A stretch of DNA of 64,000 nt from Glycomyces artemisiae (GCF_003002955.1 NZ_PVTJ01000002.1:806001-870000); one strand, 5' to 3'. Numbered from the stretch's first letter, positions 34,968-44,886 are shown. Numbers and translations are program-made. Notes: generated from the letters alone by a model not told the origin.

Positions 34968-36725
34968 ATGTTGCGAGCACGACGACCCGCAACCGGCGCC
35001 ATCGGCATCGGCGCCGCCCTGGTCATGATCCTGGGCGGCACCACCGCCTGCGGACAAGGACAGGCGGCCGGCGACCCCGGCTTCGAGGACTGCGCCACCG
35101 ACCCCGTCTCCTGCAACTCCGGCGAACGCGCCGACGGCGGCGAGATCACCTGGGGCATCGACGGGTCCTGGACCGGATGGAACCCCAACCTGTCCGCCGA
35201 GTACACCGTCTACACCCTCCAGGTCACCGCCCCCTACTGGCCCGCCGTCGGCCAGTTCGACCAGAACGCCGACTTCGTCGTCAACGACGCCATATTCGCC
35301 GGCGAGCCCGAACTCATCAACCAGACCCCCATGCAGGTCGAGTACACCCTCAACCCCGACGCCAACTGGGGCGACGGCAACCCCATCGGCCTCGACGACT
35401 TCACCTACACCTGGTACGCCCGCTCCGGGAACGGCGACCTCTGCAAGGACTGCACCCCCGCCGCGGCCACCGCCGCCGACGTCGTCTCCATCGAAGAGGG
35501 CGCCACCGCCGACAAGATCGTCATCACCTACAACGACGAGTACGCCTCCTCCGAATGGAAGTACGAACCCGTCCTCTCCAACCCCGCCCACATCGCCGAC
35601 GAGCAGGGCCTCGACTGGAAGCACGACCCCGCCGACATGGCCGCCGCCGAGACCTACTTCTCCCAGACGGTCCCCACCTGGTCGGCCGGCCCCTTCAAGA
35701 TCGACGACGCCGCCACCGGCGACTACGCGATCTTCACCCCCAACGAGGACTGGGCCGGCTCCACCGAGGTCACCCTCGACAAGCTCACCCTCAAGTCCTT
35801 CGACTCCCTCGAATCGATCATCACCGAGATCCGCCAGGGCACCGTCGACGGCTCCAGCCCCGGCAACATCAGCGCCGAGAACGTCGTCCAGCTCGTGAGC
35901 GAGGACGGCATCAACTTCAACGTCGACCGCGGCCCCCTCTGGCACCACATCGACATCAACGTCAACAACGAGTTCCTCTCCGACCCCGTCCTGCGCACCG
36001 CCGTCTTCCAGGCCATCGACGTCGAAGAGATCATCGCCCGCACCTACGCCAACGTCCAGTCCGACGCCGCCCGCAAACTCAACCACCTGTACCGCAACGA
36101 CTCCGCCAACTTCCAGGACCACCTCACCGCCACCGGCCAGGGCGCCGGCGACACCGAGCAGGCCCGCGACGCCCTCCTCGACGCCGACTACTCCTGGAAC
36201 TCCGACGGCAAGCTCCTCGACCCCGAGGGCGAGCAGGTGACCTTCAACTACCGGTACGCCGACGGCTCCGACGACCGCCAGACCATGGCCGACCTCGTCG
36301 CCTTCAACCTCGCCGACATCGGCATCGACGTCGAGCTCAAGCCCTTCCCCGCCGCCGACCTCGGGCCGACGCTCGACCAGTCGAACTTCGACATGGTCGC
36401 CTTCGGCTGGACCTCCCAGCCCGTCATCGTCAACTCCGCCCGCCAGTTCTGGGCCTCCGACGCGCCCACCAACTACGGCCGCCTCGACGACCCCGAACTC
36501 GACGCCCTCATCGACGCCCTCGCCCTCGAACCCGACCCTGCCGAGGCCGCCGAGATCGGCAACCAGATCGCCGAGCGCGTCGTCCAGGACGCCTACCAGC
36601 TCCCCCTGGTGAACACCCCCGTCGCCATCATCGCCACCCCCGAACTCGTCAACGTCCGCGACAACTGGGCCTCCCAGCAGCGCGCCCTCTACAACGTCGC
36701 CGAATGGGGCATCAGAGCCGAATAA
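34968..36725 (+). CDS. Oligopeptide-type ABC substrate-binding lipoprotein, paralogue 1
   Basis: A 585-residue SBP_bac_5 (DppA/OppA-like) lipoprotein with a Sec-type signal and lipobox at Cys28. Four further cysteines are likely disulfide-bonded outside the cell: C42/C49 in DCATDPVSC and the pair in LCKDCTPA. The ligand cleft regions are standard (WGDGNPIGLDDFTYTWYARSG; TWSAGPFKI). It is most like paralogue 5, sharing GERADGGEITW near the start and VRDNWASQQRA near the end. GAGGAGA precedes ATG 34968. A 15-bp terminator follows, so it is probably transcribed alone, upstream of four more paralogues and one dppBCDF. Confidence 0.9.
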   Translation: MLRARRPATGAIGIGAALVMILGGTTACGQGQAAGDPGFEDCATDPVSCNSGERADGGEITWGIDGSWTGWNPNLSAEYTVYTLQVTAPYWPAVGQFDQNADFVVNDAIFAGEPELINQTPMQVEYTLNPDANWGDGNPIGLDDFTYTWYARSGNGDLCKDCTPAAATAADVVSIEEGATADKIVITYNDEYASSEWKYEPVLSNPAHIADEQGLDWKHDPADMAAAETYFSQTVPTWSAGPFKIDDAATGDYAIFTPNEDWAGSTEVTLDKLTLKSFDSLESIITEIRQGTVDGSSPGNISAENVVQLVSEDGINFNVDRGPLWHHIDINVNNEFLSDPVLRTAVFQAIDVEEIIARTYANVQSDAARKLNHLYRNDSANFQDHLTATGQGAGDTEQARDALLDADYSWNSDGKLLDPEGEQVTFNYRYADGSDDRQTMADLVAFNLADIGIDVELKPFPAADLGPTLDQSNFDMVAFGWTSQPVIVNSARQFWASDAPTNYGRLDDPELDALIDALALEPDPAEAAEIGNQIAERVVQDAYQLPLVNTPVAIIATPELVNVRDNWASQQRALYNVAEWGIRAE

Positions 36726-36736
36726 TGTTCACGCGC

Positions 36737-36769
36737 AACGGGGCCGGAGTCCGCGACTCCGGCCCCGTT
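36737..36769 (+). terminator. Terminator after binding protein 1
   Basis: A perfect 15-bp stem (AACGGGGCCGGAGTC and complement), CGC loop, then CTTTG. It is one of the strongest terminators in the window. Confidence 0.85.
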
Positions 36770-36870
36770 CTTTGCCGGAAACTCCCCGAAAACGGACCCC
36801 CCAGGTGTAACGATGTTCCAGTCGCGCCCCTCGGCGCGGCCCACAAGGGAGCAACAGGGGGAGTGGTCAT

Positions 36871-38556
36871 ATGCGACCTGCAAGGGCAACCGCGCTGGCG
36901 GTCGCCGGTGCGGCGGCGCTCGCGGCGGGGGCGCTCGGCGCCTGCGGCGGCGGCTCGTCGAGCGGCGGCGACAGCGACGTCACCTGGGCGATCAGCTCGG
37001 GCTGGGACTCGTGGAACCCGAACACCAGCGAAGGCAACAACAGCTACCTCAACCAGGTGCTCACCCCGCTGGCCGCGTCCCTGGGCGACTTCAACCCGGA
37101 CGGCGACTTCGTGTTCAACGACGCGGTCCTCTCCAAGGCGCCCGAGCTGACCTCCGAGGCCCCGCTCACCGTGGAGTACACCCTCAACGAGAACGCCCAG
37201 TGGTCCGACGGCAAGCCGATCCGCGCCGAGGACTTCATCTACGTCTGGTACCAGATGTCGGGCAACGCCGACTACTGCAACCAGGAGCAGTGCGCGCCCG
37301 CCACCACCGACTGGGGCGCCAACGTCGCCTCCGTCGCCGAGGCCGACGGCGTCGTCACCGTCACCTACATCGACGGCTACCTCAACCCCGAATGGCAGTT
37401 CGCCTACCCGAACCTCCAGCCCAGCCACGTCATCGAGGACAACGGCTTCGCCGACTGGCAGAGCGACCCGGCCGTCATGGGCAACAGCGCCGACTGGCTC
37501 TCCACCACCGCGCCCACCTGGTCGGCCGGGCCCTACAAGCCCACCGACGCGAAGGTCGGCGAGTACGTCATCTACGAGCCCAACGAGAACTACCAGGGCA
37601 GCGTCGACCCCGGCCTCGACAAGCTCACCCTCAGGGTCGTCGAGGGCACCGACGCGATCGTCACCGCCCTGCGCAACGGCGAGATCGACGGCTCCTGGCC
37701 CAGCGAGTTCAGCCAGGAGGAGCTCGACAAGCTCGACGGCGACGACGCGATCAAGACCGAGGTCTACGAGGGCAACGTCTGGCTCCACATCGACACGAAC
37801 ACCAAGAACCAGTTCCTGTCCGACGAGGTGCTGCGCCAGGCCGTGTTCACCGCCATCGACAACCAGGAGCTCATCGACCGCGCCTACCCCGACACCGAGG
37901 TGGCGCTGCGGCAGAACCACTTCTTCAGCCAGACCAGCCAGTACTTCCAGGACAACCTCAGCCCGACCGACCCGCAGCAGGGCTCGGGCGACGCCGACGC
38001 CGCCAACGCCGCGCTGGAGGCGGCCGGGTACACCACCGGCGACACGCTCATGACGCCCGACGGCGACCCGGTCACGCTGGTCTTCCGCTACGGCGACGGG
38101 GACCCGACCCGCACGCTCATCGGCGAGGTCGTCCAGTCCCGGCTCGCCGCGATCGGCGTCGACGTGACGCTCACGGCGATCCCGGACGGCCAGCTCGGCC
38201 CGGTCCTGTCCGAAGCGGACTTCGACCTCATCGTCTACGGCTGGTCGGGCACGCCCGCGTTCACGACCGCGCCGTACCAGTACTTCGGCTCCACCTCGGG
38301 CTCGAACTTCGGCGGCTACGCCCTCGACGGGCTCGACGAGGCCATCGCCAAGGTCACCTCGACGACCTCGCTCGACGAGGCCGCCGGGTTCGCCAACGAC
38401 GTCGACGCCATGGTCATGCCCGCGGCGTTCACGCTGCCGCTGTTCGACGAGCCGCAGTCGACGATCTACAACCAGAACAACCTCGGCGGGGTCACCGCGA
38501 ACGGCAACAGCCAGTCCGGCCCGCTGTGGGACGTCCAGAACTGGAAGCCCGCCTAA
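36871..38556 (+). CDS. Oligopeptide-type ABC substrate-binding lipoprotein, paralogue 2
   Basis: A 561-residue SBP_bac_5 lipoprotein with a Sec-type signal and lipobox LGAC at Cys25. The first strands read VTWAISSGWDSWNPNTSEGNN, like paralogues 3-5. It keeps a cysteine pair in DYCNQEQCAPA at the site of the CxxC of paralogues 1 and 5, but lacks the N-terminal pair. In overall sequence it is intermediate: closer to 3 and 4 in the body (NENYQGS; EYVIYEPNENY) but Sec-exported. GGGGGAG lies before ATG 36871. A 13-bp terminator follows 14 nt after the stop. Confidence 0.9.
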   Translation: MRPARATALAVAGAAALAAGALGACGGGSSSGGDSDVTWAISSGWDSWNPNTSEGNNSYLNQVLTPLAASLGDFNPDGDFVFNDAVLSKAPELTSEAPLTVEYTLNENAQWSDGKPIRAEDFIYVWYQMSGNADYCNQEQCAPATTDWGANVASVAEADGVVTVTYIDGYLNPEWQFAYPNLQPSHVIEDNGFADWQSDPAVMGNSADWLSTTAPTWSAGPYKPTDAKVGEYVIYEPNENYQGSVDPGLDKLTLRVVEGTDAIVTALRNGEIDGSWPSEFSQEELDKLDGDDAIKTEVYEGNVWLHIDTNTKNQFLSDEVLRQAVFTAIDNQELIDRAYPDTEVALRQNHFFSQTSQYFQDNLSPTDPQQGSGDADAANAALEAAGYTTGDTLMTPDGDPVTLVFRYGDGDPTRTLIGEVVQSRLAAIGVDVTLTAIPDGQLGPVLSEADFDLIVYGWSGTPAFTTAPYQYFGSTSGSNFGGYALDGLDEAIAKVTSTTSLDEAAGFANDVDAMVMPAAFTLPLFDEPQSTIYNQNNLGGVTANGNSQSGPLWDVQNWKPA

Positions 38557-38570
38557 CAGCAGGCGAGTGG

Positions 38571-38600
38571 GAAGGGGCGGCCCGAGCGGGCCGCCCCTTC
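38571..38600 (+). terminator. Terminator after binding protein 2
   Basis: A perfect 13-bp stem (GAAGGGGCGGCCC and complement) with a GAGC loop. Confidence 0.8.
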
Positions 38601-38802
38601 CGCGTATCGGTCGGGTAACAATGATCCGCCAAATCCGTACCGAGACATTCCATTCGTCCCGGCTCCGTGGAAGCCTGTGACCCAGTACTGCCGAGGCGGC
38701 CGTCCGCCCCCTCTGCGCCCGCGCGCGGCACCGACGCCGCATCCCCGCGGTCCGCGAACGGGCGATCCCTCGGTCGACACACCCAATGGAGGAGACACAG
38801 CA

Positions 38803-40509
38803 ATGGCTCTTACCCGTAGAGCACTCGGCGGACTGACCATCGGCGGGTCGTCTGCACTCATGCTGGCGGCCTGCGGCGGCAACGAAGAGGACGGCGGCGA
38901 GCCCAGCGGCGAGCTGGTCTGGGCGATCGCGTACCCGTGGGAAGCCTGGAACGAGAACACCAGCACCGGCAACAACATCGCCGGGCACATCGCCATGGCC
39001 CCGCAGAACCCGATGGGCGCCATCGGCTACGACTTCGACCCCGAGGGCAACGTCTTCTACGACGACGCCATCTTCGAGGGCGAGCCGCAGCTCATCAGCG
39101 AGGCCCCGATGCAGATCCAGGTGACCCTCAAGGAGGGCGCCCAGTGGTCGGACGGCAAGCCGATCCGCCTGGAGGACTTCATCTTCCAGTGGTACTCGCT
39201 GTCGGGCAACCCCGAGCACGCCAACCAGGAGAAGGCCCTCCCGGCCTCCACCGCCTGGGGCGCCACGGTCGCCTCGATCGAGGAGACCGAACCCGGCGTC
39301 ATCGTCTTCACGTTCACCGAGGGCAACGTCGACCCGGAGTGGACCTTCACGGGCGGCGTCTACCTGCCCAGCCACTACGCCGAGGAAGAGGGCGGCTTCG
39401 CGAACTGGGCGACCGACCCCGAGGTCATGGGCGACGCGATCACCTGGTTCAACGAGAACCTGGCGACGGTCGGCTCCGGCCCGTACAAGCCCGTGGACTC
39501 CAAGCTCGGCGAGTACATCGTCTACGAGCCCAACGAGAACTACCAGGGCTCGAAGAAGGCCAAGTTCACCAAGCTCACGATGAAGCCGGTGACGGGCATC
39601 GAGGCCGAGGTGACCGAGCTGCGCCAGGGCACCATCGCGGGCTGCTGGCCGAACGACTTCTCGCTGGAGATCCTCCAGGAGCTCGACGAGAACCCCGAGG
39701 AGTGGAAGTACGAGACGTACGCGGGCGCGACCTGGTCGCACTTCGACATCAACGTGCGCAACGGCTTCCTCAAGGACGTCGAGCTCCGCAAGGCCGTCTT
39801 CACGACGGTCGACATCAACGAGATCAAGGAGCGGGCGTTCCCCGGCACCGAGGTCCCGTGGCTCGGCAACCACTTCTTCACCGAGGAGAGCTCCTACTAC
39901 GAGGACTACCTGACCCCGGCGAACTACGGCCTCGGCGACATCGACGCCGCCAAGGCGATCCTCACCGCGGCCGGGTACACCTGGAACGCCGAGGGCAAGC
40001 TGGAGAAGGACGGCGAGCAGGTCGTCTTCAACTTCCGCTTCGCGACCTCCAACGAGATCCGCAAGCTCACCGGCGAGATCATCCAGGCCCAGCTGGAGCC
40101 GCTCGGCATCGACCTGGAGCTGAAGGGCTTCGGCGACGAGGACTTCTCGGCGACGCTCGCGTCCGCGGACTTCGACATGATCGTGTTCTCGTGGGTCGGC
40201 TCCCCGGCGTTCACGGGCAGCCCGAACCAGTACTTCTCGACGGACTCGGCCTCCAACTACGGCGGCTACGACGACCCGGTCATCAACGAGCTGCTCCCGA
40301 AGGTCCGCGGCACGTTCGACCTCGCCGAGGCGGCCGAATTCGCGAACCAGATCAGCGCCCAGGCGGTCGCGCAGGCCTACACCCTGCCGCTGTACTCCAG
40401 CCCGCTGTCGGTCATCTGGAACTCGAAGCTCGTCGACCTCCCCGAGCCGGTGAACCCGAACAGCCAGGCCGCCATGGCGTGGAACCTCCGCGAGTGGAGC
40501 AAGCCGTAG
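38803..40509 (+). CDS. Oligopeptide-type ABC substrate-binding lipoprotein, paralogue 3 (Tat signal)
   Basis: A 568-residue SBP_bac_5 lipoprotein. The signal MALTRRALGGL has a twin arginine and a lipobox LAAC at Cys24, indicating Tat export of a folded lipoprotein. The first 24 coding bases differ from those of paralogue 4 by one base or none, and the ribosome-binding regions are alike, marking a fairly recent duplication. The position that carries a cysteine pair in paralogues 1, 2 and 5 reads EHANQEKALPA and has none. Binding-cleft segments are standard (WSDGKPIRLEDFIFQWYSLSGN). ATG 38803 follows GGAGGAGACACAGC. Confidence 0.9.
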   Translation: MALTRRALGGLTIGGSSALMLAACGGNEEDGGEPSGELVWAIAYPWEAWNENTSTGNNIAGHIAMAPQNPMGAIGYDFDPEGNVFYDDAIFEGEPQLISEAPMQIQVTLKEGAQWSDGKPIRLEDFIFQWYSLSGNPEHANQEKALPASTAWGATVASIEETEPGVIVFTFTEGNVDPEWTFTGGVYLPSHYAEEEGGFANWATDPEVMGDAITWFNENLATVGSGPYKPVDSKLGEYIVYEPNENYQGSKKAKFTKLTMKPVTGIEAEVTELRQGTIAGCWPNDFSLEILQELDENPEEWKYETYAGATWSHFDINVRNGFLKDVELRKAVFTTVDINEIKERAFPGTEVPWLGNHFFTEESSYYEDYLTPANYGLGDIDAAKAILTAAGYTWNAEGKLEKDGEQVVFNFRFATSNEIRKLTGEIIQAQLEPLGIDLELKGFGDEDFSATLASADFDMIVFSWVGSPAFTGSPNQYFSTDSASNYGGYDDPVINELLPKVRGTFDLAEAAEFANQISAQAVAQAYTLPLYSSPLSVIWNSKLVDLPEPVNPNSQAAMAWNLREWSKP

Positions 40510-40843
40510 CGAACCCGCGCCGAACGGCGCGTGGAATCCGCGCGCCGATTCGCGATACTGCATCCCGATAATTCACTGAATTCCCCCGTGGGGCCGATGC
40601 CACATCGGCCCCACGGTCCATTCAGACCACACGCTCCAGGGCGCAAAGTCACGAATGCATCACGAATAAACTCCAGTTGGGCCCTCCGCCGTGTCAATCC
40701 GCTCACGTCTGTGCCAGTGTTTGTCACAACACCGCCGAGGGACGCACGCCTTCCCCCAAACCGTTTCGTCCGGACGCGAGGCATCGGCGCTTTCGCGGCC
40801 GACCGGAGGCCCCTCGGCATCGATATCTGGAGGAGAAACACAA
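40510..40843. other. Gap between binding proteins 3 and 4
   Basis: 334 nt without a gene. It holds the terminator at 40587-40615 and then a less GC-rich stretch (40640-40740) that probably contains the promoter of paralogue 4. I see no riboswitch-like fold. Confidence 0.4.
40587..40615 (+). terminator. Terminator after binding protein 3
   Basis: A perfect 13-bp stem (CGTGGGGCCGATG and complement) with a CCA loop, 77 nt after the stop. Confidence 0.75.
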
Positions 40844-42559
40844 ATGGCTCTTACCCGTAGAGCTCTCGGCGGCCTGTCCCTCGGCGGCGGCGCCGCCCTC
40901 ACGCTCGCTGCCTGCGGCGGCAACGACGGCGACGGCGGCGGTTCCGGCAAGACTGAGGTCGTCTGGGCGATCTCCTCCGCCTGGGCCTCCTGGAACGAGA
41001 ACACCCAGGCCGGCAACAACTCCTACGGCCACCAGGCCATGGTGCCGATGGCCGCCGGCTCCGGCGACTTCGACCCCAACGCCAAGTGGGTCTACGACGA
41101 CGCCATCTTCGCCTCGGAGCCGGAGCTCGTCTCCGAAGCCCCGATGACCATCAAGTACACGCTGAACGAGAACGCCCAGTGGTCGGACGGCAACCCCGTC
41201 CGCGTCGAGGACTTCATCTTCCAGTGGTACTCGATGTCCGGCAACCCTGAGCACGCCAACCAGGAGAAGGCCCTCCCGGCCTCCATCGACTGGGGCTCCC
41301 AGGTCGCCTCCATCGAGCAGGCCGAGGACGGCTCGATCGTCGTCACCTACGTCGAGGGCTACTCCGACCCCGAGTGGCTCTACGCCTCCACGATCTACCT
41401 CCCCTCGCACATCGCCGAGGCCAACGGCTTCGCCGACTGGCAGACCGACCCCGAGGTCATGGGCGACGCGATCCAGTACTTCGAGACCACCGCCCCGACC
41501 GCCGACGGCCAGGGCGTGCTCGGCACCGGCCCGTACAAGGTCGTCGACGCCAAGCTCGGCGAGTACGTGGTCTACGAGATCAACGAGAACTACCAGGGCT
41601 CCGTCAAGCCCACCATCGAGAAGATCACGCTCAAGGTCGTCGAGGGCACCGCCAACATCGTCACCGAGATGCGCCAGGGCACCATCGACGGCGCCTGGCC
41701 GAGCGAGTTCTCCGAGGAGGAGAACGCCAAGCTCGCCGAGGACCCGAACATGCAGATCGAGACCTACGCGGGCTCGGTGTGGCTGCACTTCGACACCAAC
41801 GTGCAGAACGAGTTCCTCAAGGACGTCCCGCTGCGCCAGGCGGTCTTCACCGCCATCAACATCCCGGACATCTCGGCCAAGAACTACCCGGAGAGCGGCG
41901 TCCAGCAGAAGCTGAACCACTTCTTCTCCAACGACAACGAGTACTTCCAGGACATCATCGGCCCGACGGGCCAGGGCTCCGGCGACGTCGCCAAGGCCGC
42001 CGAGATCCTCACCACCGCCGGCTACACCGGCGCCGAAGAGGGCGGCACCCTGACCACGCCCGACGGCAAGGCCGTGACCTTCCGCATCCGCTACGCGGAG
42101 TCGGACCCGGTCCGCAAGCTCGCCGCCGAGCTGGCGCAGGCCTCCCTCGCCTCCATCGGCATCGCGCTCGAACTCGTCGCGATCCCGGACGGCGAGCTCG
42201 GCAACGTGCTCGCCGAGGGCGACTTCGACCTGATCATCTTCGGCTGGTCCGGCTCGGCCGCCTTCACCGTCGCGCCGTCGCAGTACTTCCAGTCGGACTC
42301 CGGCTCGAACTACGGCAAGTACAACAACCCGGCCGCCGACGAGGCGATCGCGAAGGTTCGCGCGACCTTCGACATCGACGAGGCCGCCGCCGCCGCCAAC
42401 GAGGTCGACGCGATCGTCGTCCCGGACGCCTACACCCTGCCGATCTTCGACGAGCCGCAGGCGTTCTACAACAACCCGCAGGTCCTGGAGGGCCCGGTCG
42501 TCAACGGCTACACCCAGGCCGGACCGCTCTTCAACATCCGCGAGTGGAAGCTCAAGTAG
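40844..42559 (+). CDS. Oligopeptide-type ABC substrate-binding lipoprotein, paralogue 4 (Tat signal)
   Basis: A 571-residue SBP_bac_5 lipoprotein, closest to paralogue 3: the same MALTRRALGGL Tat signal and LAAC lipobox (Cys24), the same cysteine-free EHANQEKALPA segment and a similar NENYQGS stretch. It differs in the cleft-facing C-terminal lobe (DEPQAFYNNPQVLEGPVVNGYTQAGPLF), which resembles paralogue 2, so ligand preference may differ. ATG 40844 follows GGAGGAGAAACACAA. A 16-bp terminator follows after 17 nt. Confidence 0.9.
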   Translation: MALTRRALGGLSLGGGAALTLAACGGNDGDGGGSGKTEVVWAISSAWASWNENTQAGNNSYGHQAMVPMAAGSGDFDPNAKWVYDDAIFASEPELVSEAPMTIKYTLNENAQWSDGNPVRVEDFIFQWYSMSGNPEHANQEKALPASIDWGSQVASIEQAEDGSIVVTYVEGYSDPEWLYASTIYLPSHIAEANGFADWQTDPEVMGDAIQYFETTAPTADGQGVLGTGPYKVVDAKLGEYVVYEINENYQGSVKPTIEKITLKVVEGTANIVTEMRQGTIDGAWPSEFSEEENAKLAEDPNMQIETYAGSVWLHFDTNVQNEFLKDVPLRQAVFTAINIPDISAKNYPESGVQQKLNHFFSNDNEYFQDIIGPTGQGSGDVAKAAEILTTAGYTGAEEGGTLTTPDGKAVTFRIRYAESDPVRKLAAELAQASLASIGIALELVAIPDGELGNVLAEGDFDLIIFGWSGSAAFTVAPSQYFQSDSGSNYGKYNNPAADEAIAKVRATFDIDEAAAAANEVDAIVVPDAYTLPIFDEPQAFYNNPQVLEGPVVNGYTQAGPLFNIREWKLK

Positions 42560-42977
42560 TCAGGGCTCGCTGAGCCCGAGCGGCGGAGCCCCTTTCCGGG
42601 GCTCCGCCGCTCGCATGGTTTCTGAGCGGGTTCCGATCCGGTGGCGAGGCGATGACGCACCGCCGCGGGCGGCCCGCCCGGACCCCGGCCCGGTCTCACT
42701 GTCGCGACGGGTTTCCCCTGGTGGACTGTGAAAATCCCACCTTTCGCAGCCATTCAGGGAATGAACATCACGGGACTGTAACGAACGAAGCTCATCTCTG
42801 GTTCGGCTGTCCGAAACCTGCGATTCCCGTGGAAGGCTGTACCTCGCGTCACCCGACCGCCGTCACACGGGGCCCTCCCGCGGCCCCCGGCGGCGAATCG
42901 GCCAGGCAGGCACACCGCCCCCACCACGGTGCCCTCCCCGCCGACCGGTCCGGCGGCGCAAACCCACGAGAGGAACC
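42560..42977. other. Gap between binding proteins 4 and 5
   Basis: 418 nt without a gene. After the terminator (42577-42613) comes a less GC-rich stretch around 42725-42810, likely the promoter and leader of paralogue 5. No other structure is supported. Confidence 0.4.
42577..42613 (+). terminator. Terminator after binding protein 4
   Basis: A perfect 16-bp stem (CGAGCGGCGGAGCCCC and complement), TTTCC loop, then CATGGTTTCTG. Confidence 0.85.
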
Positions 42978-44714
42978 ATGAAGCGACACCACATGGCGGC
43001 CGTCGCCGCCTTCGCCTGCACCACCCTGGCCCTTGCGGGCTGCGGCCAGGGGAACGCGAGCTCGTCCAGCCTGGACGACTGCGTCACCGATGCCGCCGGG
43101 TGCAACGCCGGCGAGCGCGCGGACGGCGGCGAGATCACGTGGGCCATCGACGCCGGATGGAGCAGCTGGAACCAGAACACGGCCGACGGCAACAACGCGT
43201 ACGTGAGCATCGCCCTCGCAGGCATGTGGCCGTACACCGGCCAGTGGGACCAGGACAACAACTTCATCGTCAACGAGGGCCTGTTCGCCTCCGAGCCGAA
43301 GCTCGTGAGCGAGAGCCCCGTGACCGTCGAGTACACCCTCAAAGAGGGCGCGAACTGGGGCGACGGCACCGACATCACCGTCGACGACTTCATCTACCAC
43401 TGGTACGCCAGGTCCGGCAACAACGACCTGTGCGCCGAGTGCACCCCCGCGACCACCACCTACGGCTCCCAGGTCGCCGGCATCGAGGGCGACGGGAACA
43501 CCGTCACCGTCACCTACGTCGACTCGTACCACTCCGCCGAGTGGAAGTACGAGGAAGTGCTCTCCGAGCCCGCCCACATCGCCGAGGAGCAGGGCTTCGA
43601 CTGGAAGAACGACCCGGCCGCCATGGCCGCGGCCGAGCTGTACTTCTCCGAGACGACCCCCACCTGGACCACCGGCCCCTACAAGGTCGCCTCGGCGGCC
43701 ATGGGCGAGTACGTGATCTACGAGCCGAACCCCGACTGGGCCGGCGACACCGAGGTCACCCTCGACAAGCTCACCTTCCAGGTCATCGAGGGCCTCGACA
43801 ACATCGTCACCGCCCTGCGCAACGGCGAGATCGACGGCGCCTCCCCCTTCTCGGTCAACGCCGAGGCGATCACCCAGCTGGAGAGCGCCGACGGCCTCTC
43901 CTACTCGGTCGCGGGCGGCCCCTCGTGGGAGCACATCGACCTGAACACCAACAACGAGTTCCTCTCCGACGTCAAGCTGCGCACCGCGGTGTTCCAGGCC
44001 ATCGACCTGGAGAGCATCATCTCCCGCACCTACGCGTTCGTGCAGTCCGACATCGAGCGGAAGAACAACCACCTCTTCCGCAACGGCTCGGAGTACTTCA
44101 CCGACTACCTGACCTCCACCGGCCAGGGCGCGGGCGACATCGAGATGGCCCGCGACACCCTCGTGGACGCCGGGTACGAGTGGAGCGCCGACGGCGCCCT
44201 GCTCACCCCGGACGGCGAGGAAGTGAAGCTGAACTTCCGCTACATCGAGTCCCGCGAGTCGCGCAAGATCACCGGCGAGCTCACCCAGGCGACCCTCGCC
44301 GACCTCGGCATCGACGTCGAGCTCAAGCCGATCCCCGACGAGGACCTGGGCACGGTCCTCGCCGAGAGCGACTTCGACATGATCAACTTCGGCTGGAGCT
44401 CGGACCCGCTGTTCGTGGGCTCCGCGTCCCAGTACTGGTCCTCCGCGTCGGGTTCGAACTTCGGCAACCTGAACGACCCGGAGCTGGACGCCCTCATCGA
44501 GGAGATCAACGGCACCCTGGACATGGACGACGCCGCCGCGCGCGCCAACGAGGCCGTCAAGCGCGTCATCGAGGACGCCTACGTCCTCCCGATCGTGGAC
44601 TCACCGGTGGCGGTGATGGTCTCCGATAACTTGGTCAACGTCCGGGACAATTGGGCTTCCCAGCAACGAGCGGCCTACAACATCGCAGAATGGGGTGTGG
44701 CAGACACTGAGTAG
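42978..44714 (+). CDS. Oligopeptide-type ABC substrate-binding lipoprotein, paralogue 5
   Basis: A 578-residue SBP_bac_5 lipoprotein with a Sec-type signal and lipobox LAGC at Cys22. It shares with paralogue 1 the N-terminal cysteine pair (DDCVTDAAGCNAG, C35/C42), the CxxC in LCAECTPA, and the C-terminal VRDNWASQQRAAYN. It is the only copy without a strong terminator behind it: a 6-bp hairpin (44729-44745) lies before dppB. Read-through from this gene into dppBCDF is therefore plausible, making it the core receptor of the transporter (inferred). GAGAGGA precedes ATG 42978. Confidence 0.9.
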   Translation: MKRHHMAAVAAFACTTLALAGCGQGNASSSSLDDCVTDAAGCNAGERADGGEITWAIDAGWSSWNQNTADGNNAYVSIALAGMWPYTGQWDQDNNFIVNEGLFASEPKLVSESPVTVEYTLKEGANWGDGTDITVDDFIYHWYARSGNNDLCAECTPATTTYGSQVAGIEGDGNTVTVTYVDSYHSAEWKYEEVLSEPAHIAEEQGFDWKNDPAAMAAAELYFSETTPTWTTGPYKVASAAMGEYVIYEPNPDWAGDTEVTLDKLTFQVIEGLDNIVTALRNGEIDGASPFSVNAEAITQLESADGLSYSVAGGPSWEHIDLNTNNEFLSDVKLRTAVFQAIDLESIISRTYAFVQSDIERKNNHLFRNGSEYFTDYLTSTGQGAGDIEMARDTLVDAGYEWSADGALLTPDGEEVKLNFRYIESRESRKITGELTQATLADLGIDVELKPIPDEDLGTVLAESDFDMINFGWSSDPLFVGSASQYWSSASGSNFGNLNDPELDALIEEINGTLDMDDAAARANEAVKRVIEDAYVLPIVDSPVAVMVSDNLVNVRDNWASQQRAAYNIAEWGVADTE

Positions 44715-44728
44715 TTTTTACCTTCGAG

Positions 44729-44745
44729 TCGCCCATTCCGGGCGA
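44729..44745 (+). terminator. Weak hairpin between binding protein 5 and dppB
   Basis: A 6-bp stem TCGCCC / GGGCGA with an ATTCC loop. It is much weaker than the terminators behind paralogues 1-4, so partial read-through into dppB is expected. Confidence 0.35.
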
Positions 44746-44886
44746 GAACCCGCTCGCTGGTGAGGCCGGAGCTTTGAGGCCGCAGAATGGGGAGTCAGTG
44801 AGCCCAATGAGGAGCCGCGCGACAGCGCGGCGGGGCCGGTCGGCAGGCGGACCGGGCCACAGTAGAGAAACCGTTAACGAGGCATT

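Noticed and set aside
34724-42784. GTMACRA heptamers (34724, 38615, 40723, 42778) upstream of binding proteins 1, 3, 4 and 5
   Set aside because: Too short and degenerate, with distances to the start codons from 115 to 244 nt; likely chance in the AT-richer gaps.
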